Shown here one piece after another: positions 22,784-32,152 of a stretch of 64,000 nucleotides of DNA (position 1 is its first letter; each line of letters starts with the position of its first letter). The notes beneath the pieces are model-generated. The model worked only from the letters and a program-made list of their open reading frames with translations, searched no databases and was not told the DNA's origin. Source of the DNA: Micromonospora sp. C31 (lineage in GTDB: Bacteria; Actinomycetota; Actinomycetes; Mycobacteriales; Micromonosporaceae). A program made the position numbers and the translations under genes. Location of the stretch: positions 124,001 through 188,000 of the forward strand of contig NZ_JAGPXN010000014.1 of the NCBI RefSeq assembly GCF_018070575.1, read 5' to 3'.

Positions 22784-22902
22784 TCGTCTCCGGCACCGGC
22801 CCGCCGTTTCCGGTGCCGACCCCCCGGGTAGCTGGTCTGACAGAGGCGGGAGACACCCGGACCGGCGAGACGACTGGCGACAGTCGGGGCAGGAGTTGTC
22901 AG

Positions 22903-23361
22903 ATGGACAGGCTCGACCCCCACAGCACCCACGGCAGCCCGGACCCGCTGCGCGGCGGCGGCCAGGGCGAGTTCGCTGGTGGCGCCCCGGCCGGCACGTT
23001 CGACCCGTGGCGCTACCGGGACACCGCGAGGGTGGCCGACGCCGACCTGGTCGGCTACAAGGTGGAGGCCACCGACGGCGGCATCGGGAAGATCGACAGC
23101 GCCAGCCACGAGGTCAACGACAGCTACCTGGTGGTGGACACCGGCCCGTGGATCTTCGGCCGCAAGGTCATGGTCCCGGCCGGCACCGTCAACCACGTCG
23201 ACCACGACGAACGCAAGGTGCACGTCGACCGGAGCAAGGACCAGATCAAGGCCGCCCCGGAGTACGACGAGACCGCCGACACCGACCCGACCTACCGGGA
23301 CCGGCTCGGCGGCTACTACGGCGAGACGTACTCGGCCATCCCGCCCGGCACCGCCCGCTGA
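22903..23361 (+). CDS. PRC-barrel domain protein
   Basis: A 152-residue soluble protein. Residues about 45-115 form a PRC-barrel (DADLVGYKVEATDGGIGKID, YLVVDTGPWIFGRKVMVPAG, VHVDRSKDQIKAAPEYD), a small beta fold used for protein or RNA contacts. The N-terminus is Gly/Asp-rich and the end is Tyr-rich (RLGGYYGETYSAIPPG). The ATG has AGGAG 7 nt upstream. Such genes are common and stress-linked in actinobacteria, but the role of this one is unknown. Confidence 0.78.
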   Translation: MDRLDPHSTHGSPDPLRGGGQGEFAGGAPAGTFDPWRYRDTARVADADLVGYKVEATDGGIGKIDSASHEVNDSYLVVDTGPWIFGRKVMVPAGTVNHVDHDERKVHVDRSKDQIKAAPEYDETADTDPTYRDRLGGYYGETYSAIPPGTAR

Positions 23362-23407
23362 CCGGCAGCACCGGCGCGACGGCCTCCCGTGGATCGCGGG
23401 AGGCCGT

Positions 23408-23413
23408 TACCGT
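23408..23413 (+). promoter_or_regulatory. -10 hexamer of a leaderless promoter
   Basis: TACCGT is followed by exactly 6 nt and the GTG at 23420. Confidence 0.55.
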
Positions 23414-23419
23414 GTCGGC

Positions 23420-24157
23420 GTGGACGCTGTCGAGGTCGGTCGCCGGATTCCCTTCGCCACGATGTTCAACTTCCGCGACGTGGGCGGCCATGCCGGCCAC
23501 GCCGGTCGCCGGGTGCGCCACGGGCGGCTCTACCGCACCGACTCGCCGCACCGCATCGACGACACCGACCGAGAGGCGTTCGCCGCCCTCGGCGTCCGCA
23601 CGGTCATCGACCTGCGCCGCCCGTACGAGGTGGAGCGCGACGGCCGCATCCCCCACTTCGACGGCCTGACCTGGCGCAACATCCATCCGGAGCACGCGGA
23701 GTGGGGCGAGCGGCCCTACCGTCAGGGCACCGACCTGGCCCGCTACCTGGCCGACCGGTACGCCGACCTGGCCGGGACCGGCACCGCCGGGCTCGCCGAG
23801 GCGATCGGGCTGATCGCCGACTCCGCCAACGCCCCCGTGGTCGTGCACTGCGTCGCCGGCAAGGACCGCACGGGCATCGTCTGTGGCCTCACCCTCGCGG
23901 TGCTCGGTGTCGGCGACGACGAGATCGCCGCCGACTACGCCCTGAGCACCGAGGCCGGCGAGCGCTACCGCGCCTGGTTCGAGTCCACCGGGCGAGAGAG
24001 CGGGCACACCCTGCCGGTGCTGACCTGCCCCGCCGAGGCCATGACGCTCTTCCTCGCCGAACTGCGCCAGGCGCACGGCTCGGTCGAGGGCTACCTGCGC
24101 CACGCCGGGGTGACCGACGCCCAGCTCGCCGCGCTCCGCGAGCACCTGCTCAGCTGA
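23420..24157 (+). CDS. Tyrosine-protein phosphatase, IphP/PtpB-like
   Basis: A 245-residue phosphatase with the active-site loop HCVAGKDRTG (nucleophile C144, phosphate-binding R150) and the family N-terminus FNFRDVGG. It resembles actinobacterial PtpB-type enzymes that act on phosphotyrosine, phosphoserine or phosphoinositides. No signal peptide is seen. GTG 23420 is chosen because TACCGT lies exactly 6 nt before it, giving a leaderless mRNA. The gene lies between a PRC-barrel gene and ilvE, with no functional link evident. Confidence 0.87.
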   Translation: MDAVEVGRRIPFATMFNFRDVGGHAGHAGRRVRHGRLYRTDSPHRIDDTDREAFAALGVRTVIDLRRPYEVERDGRIPHFDGLTWRNIHPEHAEWGERPYRQGTDLARYLADRYADLAGTGTAGLAEAIGLIADSANAPVVVHCVAGKDRTGIVCGLTLAVLGVGDDEIAADYALSTEAGERYRAWFESTGRESGHTLPVLTCPAEAMTLFLAELRQAHGSVEGYLRHAGVTDAQLAALREHLLS

Positions 24158-24217
24158 GCCCGCCCCGGCGGTGGCGTGCCGGCGACCCCGGCGGCGAGGA
24201 CGGACCGCCGGGGCGGG

Positions 24218-25315
24218 TCAGAGGATGCGACGGACCCAGCCGTGCGGGTCGTCCGCCTTGCCGCGCTGGAGGTCGACGAGCTGCTGCCGCAGGGCCATCG
24301 TGACCCGGCCCGGCTCACCACCGCCGACCAGGAACTCGCCGTCGGGGAAGCGCACCTGCCCGATCGGGGTGACGACCGCGGCGGTGCCGCAGGCGAACAC
24401 CTCGCGGAGCCGCCCGCTCGCGGCGTCGGCCTGCCAGTCGGCGAAGCTCACCGGCCGCTCCTCGATCCGGTGCCCGGCGCCGGCGGCCAGGGCGAGCACC
24501 GACTCCCGGGTGATGCCGGGCAGGATCGCGCCCGTCAGCGGCGGGGTGACCACGGTGCCGTCGTCGTAGACGAAGAACACGTTCATGCCGCCCAGTTCGT
24601 CGACGAAGCGGCGTTCCACCGCGTCCAGGAAGACCACCTGGTCGCAGCCGTGCTCGATCGCCTCGGCCTGCGCCACCAGCGAGGCGGCGTAGTTCCCGCC
24701 GCACTTCGCCGCGCCGGTGCCGCCCGGGGCGGCCCGGGTGTAGTCCGGGGAGACCCAGACCGTCACGGGCTTCACCCCGCCGGAGAAGTAAGCGCCGACC
24801 GGCGAGGCGATCACCACGTAGAGGTATTCGTTGGCCGGCCGGACGCCGAGGAACACCTCGCTGGCGAACATGAACGGCCGCAGGTAGAGGCTGCCGTCCT
24901 CGCCCTCGGGGATCCAGTCCCGGTCGGTCTCCACGAGCCGGCGCAGCGATTCGACGAACGCGTCCTCGGGCAGCGGCGGCATCGCCATGCGCCGGGCGGA
25001 GGTGGCGAACCGGGCGGCGTTGGCCTCCGGGCGGAACATGGTGACCCCGCCGTCGGCCGTCCGGTAGGCCTTCAGCCCTTCGAAGATCTCCTGCGCGTAG
25101 TGCAGCACCGCGGCGGCCGGGTCCATCGGGATCGGCGCCCGCGGCTCGACCCGGGCGTCGTACCAGCCCTTGCCGTCGGCGTAACGGATGGTGACCATGT
25201 GGTCGGTGAAGACCCGGCCGAAGCCCGGGTTGGCCAGCAGGGCGGCCCGGTCGGCGACGGATACCGGCGCGGGATTCGGACGGATCTCGAAGTCGAGCTT
25301 GTCACCACCGCTCAT
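24218..25315 (-). CDS. ilvE: Branched-chain amino acid aminotransferase
   Basis: A 365-residue PLP enzyme catalysing the last transamination of leucine, isoleucine and valine. Motifs: GFGRVFTDHMVTIRY, HYAQEIFEGLKAYR, the PLP lysine near residue 204 in TGAAKCGGNYAAS, VFLDAVERRFVDELGGMNVFF and LREVFACGTAAVVTPIG. GGGAGGT lies about 7 nt before ATG 25315. A TAAGTT hexamer and a duplicated AAGTTTCTC (25361-25384) lie upstream. It faces the downstream end of leuB. Confidence 0.96.
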   Translation of the reverse strand: MSGGDKLDFEIRPNPAPVSVADRAALLANPGFGRVFTDHMVTIRYADGKGWYDARVEPRAPIPMDPAAAVLHYAQEIFEGLKAYRTADGGVTMFRPEANAARFATSARRMAMPPLPEDAFVESLRRLVETDRDWIPEGEDGSLYLRPFMFASEVFLGVRPANEYLYVVIASPVGAYFSGGVKPVTVWVSPDYTRAAPGGTGAAKCGGNYAASLVAQAEAIEHGCDQVVFLDAVERRFVDELGGMNVFFVYDDGTVVTPPLTGAILPGITRESVLALAAGAGHRIEERPVSFADWQADAASGRLREVFACGTAAVVTPIGQVRFPDGEFLVGGGEPGRVTMALRQQLVDLQRGKADDPHGWVRRIL

Positions 25316-25500
25316 CGCGCTGACCTCCCTGCGGGAATACGGCACACGGGTCCGCATGCCGAGAAACTTGTGCGAGAAACTTACCCCGAACGGTCGTTCA
25401 GCGGGTAGCGCCGCCCAGGCGTACCGGCAGCGCCGGACGGTCGGACGCCGCCGGGCCACGTGCGGCCGGGCGGCGTGGTCGGGGTGGGTGACCGGCGGCC

Positions 25501-26532
25501 TCAGGCGGTGGCGTACCCGGCCAGCCGGTCGCCGACCTCCTCGGTGCGCAGTGCCGCGCCCGGGGTTCGCCCGGCCAGTTCCACGCCCACCGCGGCGGTG
25601 ACCCGGGCGGCGGCGTCGGCGTGCCCGAGCTGGTCGAGCAGCAGGGCCGCCGAGAGTACGGCCGCCACCGGGTCGGCCACGCCACGCCCGGCGATGTCCG
25701 GCGCCGAGCCGTGTACCGGCTCGAACATCGAGGGGTACGCCCCCTCGGGGTTGATGCTGCCGCTGGCGGCCAGCCCGATCCCGCCGGTGACGGCGGCGGC
25801 GATGTCGGTCAGGATGTCGCCGAACAGGTTGTCGGTGACCACCACGTCGTAGCGCTGGGGCTGGGTGACCAGGAACATCGCGGCGGCATCCACGTGCTGG
25901 TACTCCGTGGCCACGTCGGGGTGCTCGGCGGCCACGGCCTCGAACGCCCGCGCCCACAGCGAACCGGCGTGGGTCAGCACGTTGGTCTTGTGCACGAGCG
26001 TGACCTTGCGCCGTTCGCGGCGCGTGGCGCGGGCGAATGCGTCGCGGATCACCCGCTCCACCCCGTGCCGCGTGTTCAGGCTCTCCTCGGTGGCGACCTC
26101 CGCCGGGGTGCCCCGGTGCAGCGCGCCGCCGGCGCCGGCGTAGAGGCCCTCGGTGCCCTCCCGGACCACCACCAGGTCGACCTCGCCGGGCTTGACGCTG
26201 GCCAGCGGCCCGGCCACGCCGGGCCAGAGCCGCGACGGACGCAGGTTGACGTACTGGTCGAAGGCGAAGCGCAGCTTGAGCAGCAGCCCCCGCTCCAGCA
26301 CTCCCGGCGGGACGGTCGGGTCGCCGACGGCGCCGAGCAGGATCGCGTCGTGCCCGGCCAGTTCGGTCAGCACCGAGTCGGGCAGCACCTCGCCGGTGCG
26401 GTGCCAGCGGGCGGCGCCCAGGTCGTACTCGGTGGCGTCCACCCCCGGCAGCACGGCGTCGACGACCTTGCGGGCCTGCGCGACCACCTCGGGTCCGATC
26501 CCGTCCCCGGCCACCACCGCGATCCGTGCCAC
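25501..26532 (-). CDS. leuB: 3-isopropylmalate dehydrogenase
   Basis: A 343-residue NAD-dependent decarboxylating dehydrogenase of leucine synthesis, also used in the citramalate route. Motifs: VVAGDGIGPEV, FDQYVNLRPSRL, VVREGTEGLYAG, VTLVHKTNVLTHAGSLW, VVTDNLFGDILTDIAAAVTGGIGLAASGSINPEG, FEPVHGSAPDIAG. It is the short actinobacterial form. GTG 26532 begins directly at the first beta strand. The frame stays open upstream to an ATG near 26652, but that extension is unlike the family. GGGAG lies about 10 nt before the start. Confidence 0.95.
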   Translation of the reverse strand: MARIAVVAGDGIGPEVVAQARKVVDAVLPGVDATEYDLGAARWHRTGEVLPDSVLTELAGHDAILLGAVGDPTVPPGVLERGLLLKLRFAFDQYVNLRPSRLWPGVAGPLASVKPGEVDLVVVREGTEGLYAGAGGALHRGTPAEVATEESLNTRHGVERVIRDAFARATRRERRKVTLVHKTNVLTHAGSLWARAFEAVAAEHPDVATEYQHVDAAAMFLVTQPQRYDVVVTDNLFGDILTDIAAAVTGGIGLAASGSINPEGAYPSMFEPVHGSAPDIAGRGVADPVAAVLSAALLLDQLGHADAAARVTAAVGVELAGRTPGAALRTEEVGDRLAGYATA

Positions 26533-26650
26533 GTCCCTGTGCTCCCTCGCCTCGCCGTTTCGTCGACCGTACGCCGCTGTCCCGCCCCCCGGTACAGACC
26601 TTCCATGATGCGGGAAGGGAAGATGCACAGGATCCTCCCAGGTGGCATTC

Positions 26651-26663
26651 ATGACGAGGTCAT
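26651..26663. promoter_or_regulatory. Palindrome between leuB and apbE
   Basis: ATGAC and GTCAT flank GAG. It lies 11 bp before TAGCGT (26674), a possible apbE -10, and over the start region of divergent leuB transcription. A candidate operator; regulator unknown. Confidence 0.3.
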
Positions 26664-26754
26664 CTCCGCTGCCTAGCGTGGAGGAAAGCGGGTCAACGGG
26701 GGCCCGTGACGGAGGTCGCAAGGACGCGGCCGGCGTCAGCGAGGGAGCAGCGTC

Positions 26755-27600
26755 ATGCGGATCGACCAGCAGCCACGGACCCGCTGGGTGGACCAGTCCG
26801 CCTTCCAGCCGCGCCGGCCCGATCTGCGACTCGGCGCCCGCAGCCACCGCGTCGACCGGTCCGGCACCCTCGGCGAGGACCGGATCGCCGTCCAGCACAC
26901 CGTGCGCACCTCGACGGCCGAATTCTCGCTGCTGCTCAACGCCCCCGAGTGGCTGGGCCGTCGCGGCATCGGGGAGGCGTTGCGGGACGCGGTCGCGGAG
27001 CTGCGCGCCGTCGACCTCACCTACGGCCCGACCCGGCCGGAGAGCCTGGTCTCCCGGCTGCGCCGGGAGGAGATCAGCCCCGACTCGTACGCACCGCTGG
27101 CCGACCTGGTGGACCGCTGCGCGGCGATGCGGGCGGCCACCGACGGCTGGTTCGACGCCTGGGCGGTCCCCGGCGGCTTCGACCCCGGCGGCCTGCTCGG
27201 CGGATGGGCGGTGGAGCGGGCCGCCGCCCGGCTGCGCGCCGCCGGGGTCCACGACTACGCCGTGCTCACCGGCGCCGACCTGGTCGTCCGCGGGCACGCG
27301 GCGCACGGCGGCCCGTGGCGGGTGGCGGTGCACCACCCGACGGACCGGCACCGGGCACCGCTCGTGCTGGAGATGACGGCGGGCGCGGTCGGCACCTCGG
27401 GGGTGAGCGGCCGGCAGGGGCACGTGGTCGACCCGCACACCGGGGAGCCCGCCGGCCAACTGGTCGCCGCGACGGTCGTCGGGCCGGACCTCGCCGTCGC
27501 CGACGCCTACGCCACCGCGCTCTACGCCGCCGGGCCGGCCGGGCTGGCCTGGTTTCGCAACGGGTCGGACTACCGCGCGCTCTTCGCCCACCGCCGCTGA
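26755..27600 (+). CDS. apbE: FAD:protein FMN transferase, ApbE family
   Basis: A 281-residue ApbE-like protein. Motifs: GFDPGGLLGGWAVERAAARL (FAD-site D-P-G-G-...-G), AGAVGTSGVSGRQGHVVDPHTGEPA and VADAYATALYAAG. The family attaches FMN to threonine in flavoproteins such as NqrC or RnfG, using FAD and magnesium. Unlike many members it has no signal peptide or lipobox, so it would act in the cytoplasm. The lysine of the usual GG..KG motif is replaced by Leu-Gly-Gly. No flavoprotein substrate is encoded nearby. GGGAG lies 8 nt before ATG 26755. Confidence 0.85.
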   Translation: MRIDQQPRTRWVDQSAFQPRRPDLRLGARSHRVDRSGTLGEDRIAVQHTVRTSTAEFSLLLNAPEWLGRRGIGEALRDAVAELRAVDLTYGPTRPESLVSRLRREEISPDSYAPLADLVDRCAAMRAATDGWFDAWAVPGGFDPGGLLGGWAVERAAARLRAAGVHDYAVLTGADLVVRGHAAHGGPWRVAVHHPTDRHRAPLVLEMTAGAVGTSGVSGRQGHVVDPHTGEPAGQLVAATVVGPDLAVADAYATALYAAGPAGLAWFRNGSDYRALFAHRR

Positions 27601-28010
27601 GCCCACCGCGCCGCTTCGGGGCCGGGGCCGCCCGGGGCCGGGCCACGATGGAGGACGATCACTTCTCGGGCCGGCCACCGCCCGGCCACGCGTCACCTCG
27701 GCAAGCCGGGCCGGACGCGCGATCGGCCCCCACGGTCTCGGCAACGACCATGAGGGCCGGTCAGCGACGAGTGCGCGTGGCTCGCGCAATCGAGGGGTGC
27801 GGGCCGGACGGCCGGACGTCGACCTCGCCACCCGAAGACGGGCCCACGCCGCGAGCTCGGCCAGTGACCGCACCGGTACGCTAGCGAATCGACGCAACTC
27901 AACGCAAGGGTCTCCACTGCGGACCGTCGCGACGGGAGCGTGCCGGACGGGCGACGGGGAGCGTTCCGAACGGACGGCGGGGCGATTTCGACGCGCCGAA
28001 CGGCGGATGG
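27601..28010. other. Gap of about 410 bases
   Basis: No convincing gene. Near 27889-27909 the phrase CGCAACTCAACGCAA repeats ACGCAA twice and is less GC-rich than its surroundings. Short open frames on both strands lack start signals. Confidence 0.4.
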
Positions 28011-28016
28011 CACGCT
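28011..28016 (+). promoter_or_regulatory. -10-like hexamer 7 nt before a start
   Basis: CACGCT is followed by 7 nt and the GTG at 28024. It fits the leaderless pattern except for the first base. Confidence 0.3.
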
Positions 28017-28023
28017 GTCCGCC

Positions 28024-28380
28024 GTGAGTTTCGATCTGAGCGTGTGGGCCCTGGCGGACGGGGCGACACCCGAGGACGTACGGGCGGCCGTGCTGCGGTG
28101 CCGGCAGGGGCAGCACGTCGACCGGCACCCGGACCCGAGGGTGGTCGCGTTCTACCGGGCCATCACCGGCAGCTACCCGGACCGGCCGGCCGGTCCCGGC
28201 ACCCCGTGGGCGGTGACGCCACTGCACGCGGCCAACGACCACGTCGAGCTGAACCTGCACCCCACCTGCGAGGACCAGGTGCTGCTCGACATCGAACGGC
28301 TGGCCGGCGCGTACGACCTGATGCTCTTCGACGCGCAGGACGGCTCGGTCTACCCGCCGCCGGCCCGGCTGCCCGGCTGA
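28024..28380 (+). CDS. Hypothetical protein, 118 residues
   Basis: A small acidic soluble protein starting SFDLSVWALADGATPEDVRAAV, with AFYRAITGSYPDRP, DHVELNLHPTCEDQVLLDI and LMLFDAQDGSVYPP. I know similar short proteins of unknown function in actinobacteria, sharing the FDL.VW start and the L.L.D.QDG.V..P end, but cannot assign a role. The GTG has no Shine-Dalgarno; a hexamer 7 nt upstream suggests a leaderless transcript. It ends facing serA with a shared palindromic terminator. Confidence 0.65.
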   Translation: MSFDLSVWALADGATPEDVRAAVLRCRQGQHVDRHPDPRVVAFYRAITGSYPDRPAGPGTPWAVTPLHAANDHVELNLHPTCEDQVLLDIERLAGAYDLMLFDAQDGSVYPPPARLPG

Positions 28381-28400
28381 CCACTCCCGGAGTACGGCAA

Positions 28401-28426
28401 GGGGCCCGGCGGATCCGCCGGGCCCC
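28401..28426. terminator. Bidirectional terminator
   Basis: A perfect 26-bp palindrome (GGGGCCCGGCGGA and its complement, no spacer) lies between the convergent 28024 gene and serA and can end transcripts from both. Confidence 0.75.
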
Positions 28427-28443
28427 GCTGTCGCCTGCTCAGG

Positions 28444-30042
28444 TCACTCGTCGCGCAGGTCGGCCGCGCTGGCCGCGACCGCGCCGATCGAGTCGGCAGC
28501 AGAGGTGAGCAGGTCCGCGCCGAGCGCCTGGTCGACGGTGAGGGTCATCAGGGTCTCGCCGCCGGCCTCGCGGCGGGCCACCTGCATCGCCGCGATGTTG
28601 ACGCCGGCCTCGCCGAGCAGCGTCCCGACCGTGCCGACCACGCCGGGGCGGTCGGCGTAGCGCAGGAAGACCAGGATCCCCTCCGCGCCGATCTCCACGT
28701 CGAAGCCGTCGACCTCGGTGAGCTTGAGCACGTCACGGGCGCCGGCGGTGGCCACCGTGCCGGAGACGCTGACCGTACGGCCGTCGGGCAGCGCGCCGCG
28801 GACGGTGACCAGGTTGGGGTGCTCGACCGTGTCGGTCTGGGCGACCAGGGTGACCTCGACACCGCGCTCGGCGGCCAGGTGCGGGGCGTTGACGTAGGTG
28901 ACCTGCTCCTCGACCACCGAGCTGAACAGCCCCTTGGTGGCGGCGAGCTTCAGCACCGACACGTCGTGGTTGGCGATCTCGCCGCGCACCTCGACGGTCA
29001 CGCTGGCGGCGACCCCGCCCGCGACGGCGGTGAACGCGCGGCCGAGCTTCTCGGCCAGCGGCAGCAGCGGGCGCACGTCCTCGGCGACGACACCGCCGGC
29101 CTGCACGTTCACGGCGTCCGGCACGAACTCGCCCTGCAACGCCAGCTTCACGCTCTTGGCCACGGCCAGGCCGGCCTTGTCCTGCGCCTCGCCGGTGGAG
29201 GCGCCCAGGTGCGGGGTGGCGACCACGTTGTCGAAGGCGAACAGCGGCGAGGAGGTGCAGGGCTCCTTGGCGTAGACGTCCACGCCCGCGCCGGCGACCC
29301 GGCCCTCGGCGATCGCGTCGGCCAGCGCCTGCTCGTCGACCAGCCCGCCCCGGGCGGCGTTGACGATCCGGACGCCCGGCTTGACGACGGCCAGCTCCTT
29401 CTCACCGATCAGGCCGACGGTCTCCGGGGTCTTCGGCAGGTGGATCGAGATGAAGTCGCTCTCCCGCAGCAGCTCCTCCAGGCCCACCAGGCGGACGCCG
29501 AGCTGGGCCGCGCGGGCCGGCTGGATGTAGGGGTCGTACGCGATCAGCCGGGTGCCGAAGGCGGCGATGCGCTGGGCGAAGAGCACGCCGATGCGCCCGA
29601 GGCCGACGACGCCGACGGTCTTGCCCTGGATCTCGACGCCGGTGTACTTCGACCGCTTCCACTCCCCCGCCTTCAGCGCGGCGCTGGCGCTGGCGGTGTT
29701 GCGGGCCACGGCGAGCAGCAGCGCGAGGGCCTGCTCGGCGGCGGAGACGATGTTCGAGGTGGGGGCGTTGACGACCATGACGCCCCGCGCGGTGGCGGCC
29801 GGCACCTCGACGTTGTCCAGACCCACGCCCGCCCGGGCGACGACCTTCAGCCGGGGCGCGGCGGCGATCGCCTCGGCGTCGATCTGGGTGGCGCTGCGCA
29901 CGATGACGGCGTCGGCCTCGGAGAGCGCCGAGAGCAGGGCCGGACGGTCGGTGCCGTCGACGTGGCGGACGTCGAAGTCGTGGGCGAGCACCTCGATGGC
30001 GGCGGGGGCGAGTTCTTCGGCGATCAGTACGACAGGAGTCAT
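28444..30042 (-). CDS. serA: D-3-phosphoglycerate dehydrogenase
   Basis: A 532-residue enzyme for the first step of serine synthesis. It is the long form with NAD-binding VVGLGRIG (about 145-152), catalytic R231 (NAARGG), E260 (YAKEPC) and H278 (TPHLGAST), an intervening domain at about 317-453 and a C-terminal ACT domain (FLRYADRPGVVGTVGTLLGEAGVNIAAMQ) that binds serine for feedback control. The ATG has GAGG 5 nt upstream. A TACGAT -10 at 30158-30153 predicts a leader of about 100 nt with a hairpin at its 5' end. It follows ilvC in the conserved ilvBNC-serA order. Confidence 0.97.
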   Translation of the reverse strand: MTPVVLIAEELAPAAIEVLAHDFDVRHVDGTDRPALLSALSEADAVIVRSATQIDAEAIAAAPRLKVVARAGVGLDNVEVPAATARGVMVVNAPTSNIVSAAEQALALLLAVARNTASASAALKAGEWKRSKYTGVEIQGKTVGVVGLGRIGVLFAQRIAAFGTRLIAYDPYIQPARAAQLGVRLVGLEELLRESDFISIHLPKTPETVGLIGEKELAVVKPGVRIVNAARGGLVDEQALADAIAEGRVAGAGVDVYAKEPCTSSPLFAFDNVVATPHLGASTGEAQDKAGLAVAKSVKLALQGEFVPDAVNVQAGGVVAEDVRPLLPLAEKLGRAFTAVAGGVAASVTVEVRGEIANHDVSVLKLAATKGLFSSVVEEQVTYVNAPHLAAERGVEVTLVAQTDTVEHPNLVTVRGALPDGRTVSVSGTVATAGARDVLKLTEVDGFDVEIGAEGILVFLRYADRPGVVGTVGTLLGEAGVNIAAMQVARREAGGETLMTLTVDQALGADLLTSAADSIGAVAASAADLRDE

Positions 30043-30436
30043 TGGTCCTCGGGTTGTCGTCGAAAGCGGTGGGCCGGGCTGCGGGACGCCGCGCTGCGCC
30101 CTGCGCTGATCCGGGCCATGGCCGTCAGGTGCCGGCTACGCACCTACCCGCGATCGTAGGGGGCCGGCCGGCCGGCGGGTCGCGGACCGCGGGGTGAGTG
30201 CCCTCACAACGCGTGACGACGCACCGGTGAACGGCGCACGACGGGACGCCCGCGCCGGCGGGGCGTCCCGGGACGTTCCGGCTCGCGGCGGCGGGCGCGG
30301 CCGGCTCCGGACCCGGGAGGGCCGGCGCGGCGGCTGACGGCTCGGGGCGGCCGGGGCCGCGCCGGCCCGGCGCATGGGCTTGGGTGGGCCGCGCCGGCCC
30401 GGCGGGTGGCATGGGTGGGGCCGCGGGGGTGTCGCG
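30043..30436. other. ilvC-serA gap with serA promoter and repeats
   Basis: On the minus strand TACGAT (30158-30153) is a likely serA -10. AGGTGC/GCACCT (30127-30145) forms a hairpin near the mRNA 5' end. Two exact 19-bp copies of GGGCCGCGCCGGCCCGGCG start at 30352 and 30384 and, being self-complementary in part, may end ilvC transcription. No gene is seen. Confidence 0.5.
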
Positions 30437-31450
<1,014 letters not shown>

Positions 31451-31578
31451 GGTCTCCCTTTCGTACGGCGGCCCGGGCGGCCCGTCGTGGATCTGTGCGG
31501 TGTCGGTCCCAGGCGGCGCGCGGCGCCGGCCTGGTCGGGCGGTGCCGGCCGGCGCGCGGGGCGCCGGCCGGGTCGGGG

Positions 31579-32094
31579 TCAGGCGGCCCGGAGCGAGGGC
31601 CCGGCGGTGATGGAACGCGAGCCGCGCCCGATCGCCACCAGCCCGGACTGGACCATCTCCTTGATCCCGAAGGGTTCGAGGTCGCGCAGCAGCGCGTCGA
31701 GCTTGTCCGGGGTGCCGGTCGCCTCGACCGTCAGCGTGTCCGGGGCCACGTCGACCACCCGGGCCCGGAACAGGCCGACCGTCTCCAGCACCTGGGCGCG
31801 GGCCGCGCGGTCGGCGCGCACCTTGACCAGGAGCAGTTCGCGGGCGACCGAGACCTGCGGGTCCAGCTCGACGATCTTGAGCACGTTGACCAGCTTGTTG
31901 AGCTGCTTGGTGACCTGCTCCAGCGGGGACGACTCGGCGTTGACCACGATGGTGATCCGCGAGACGTCCGGGTTCTCGGTCTCGCCGACGGCGAGGCTGT
32001 CGATGTTGAAGCCGCGCCGGGAGAACAGGCCGGAGACCCGGGCCAGGACGCCCGGCTTGTTCTCCACCAGGACGCTCAGGGTGTGCATGGTCAC
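31579..32094 (-). CDS. ilvN: Acetolactate synthase small subunit
   Basis: A 171-residue regulatory subunit with the ACT domain HTLSVLVENKPGVLARVSGLFSRRGFNIDSLAVGETE (key G and N residues of the valine site) followed by the C-terminal activation domain (VKVRADRAARAQVLETVGLFRARVVDV). It binds IlvB and confers valine feedback inhibition. GTG 32094 has GGAGA about 6 nt upstream; ATG 32088 is an alternative two codons later. It lies 58 nt after ilvB. Confidence 0.96.
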   Translation of the reverse strand: MTMHTLSVLVENKPGVLARVSGLFSRRGFNIDSLAVGETENPDVSRITIVVNAESSPLEQVTKQLNKLVNVLKIVELDPQVSVARELLLVKVRADRAARAQVLETVGLFRARVVDVAPDTLTVEATGTPDKLDALLRDLEPFGIKEMVQSGLVAIGRGSRSITAGPSLRAA

Positions 32095-32152
32095 TGCGTC
32101 TCCTCCGTCATGTCCTCGTGGCCCTCGCCGCGCTCGGTGCGTTCACCCATGG

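Noticed and set aside
9020..25385. Shared 10-mer GGTAAGTTTC before ndgR (9020-9029) and ilvE (25385-25376, minus)
   Set aside because: Tempting as a common regulatory motif, but it contains the TAAGTT hexamer, so shared -10 sequence explains most of it and two occurrences are too few.
26533..26652. N-terminal extension of leuB to an upstream ATG
   Set aside because: The family starts directly at the first strand of the Rossmann-like fold; GTG 26532 fits length and ribosome binding site.
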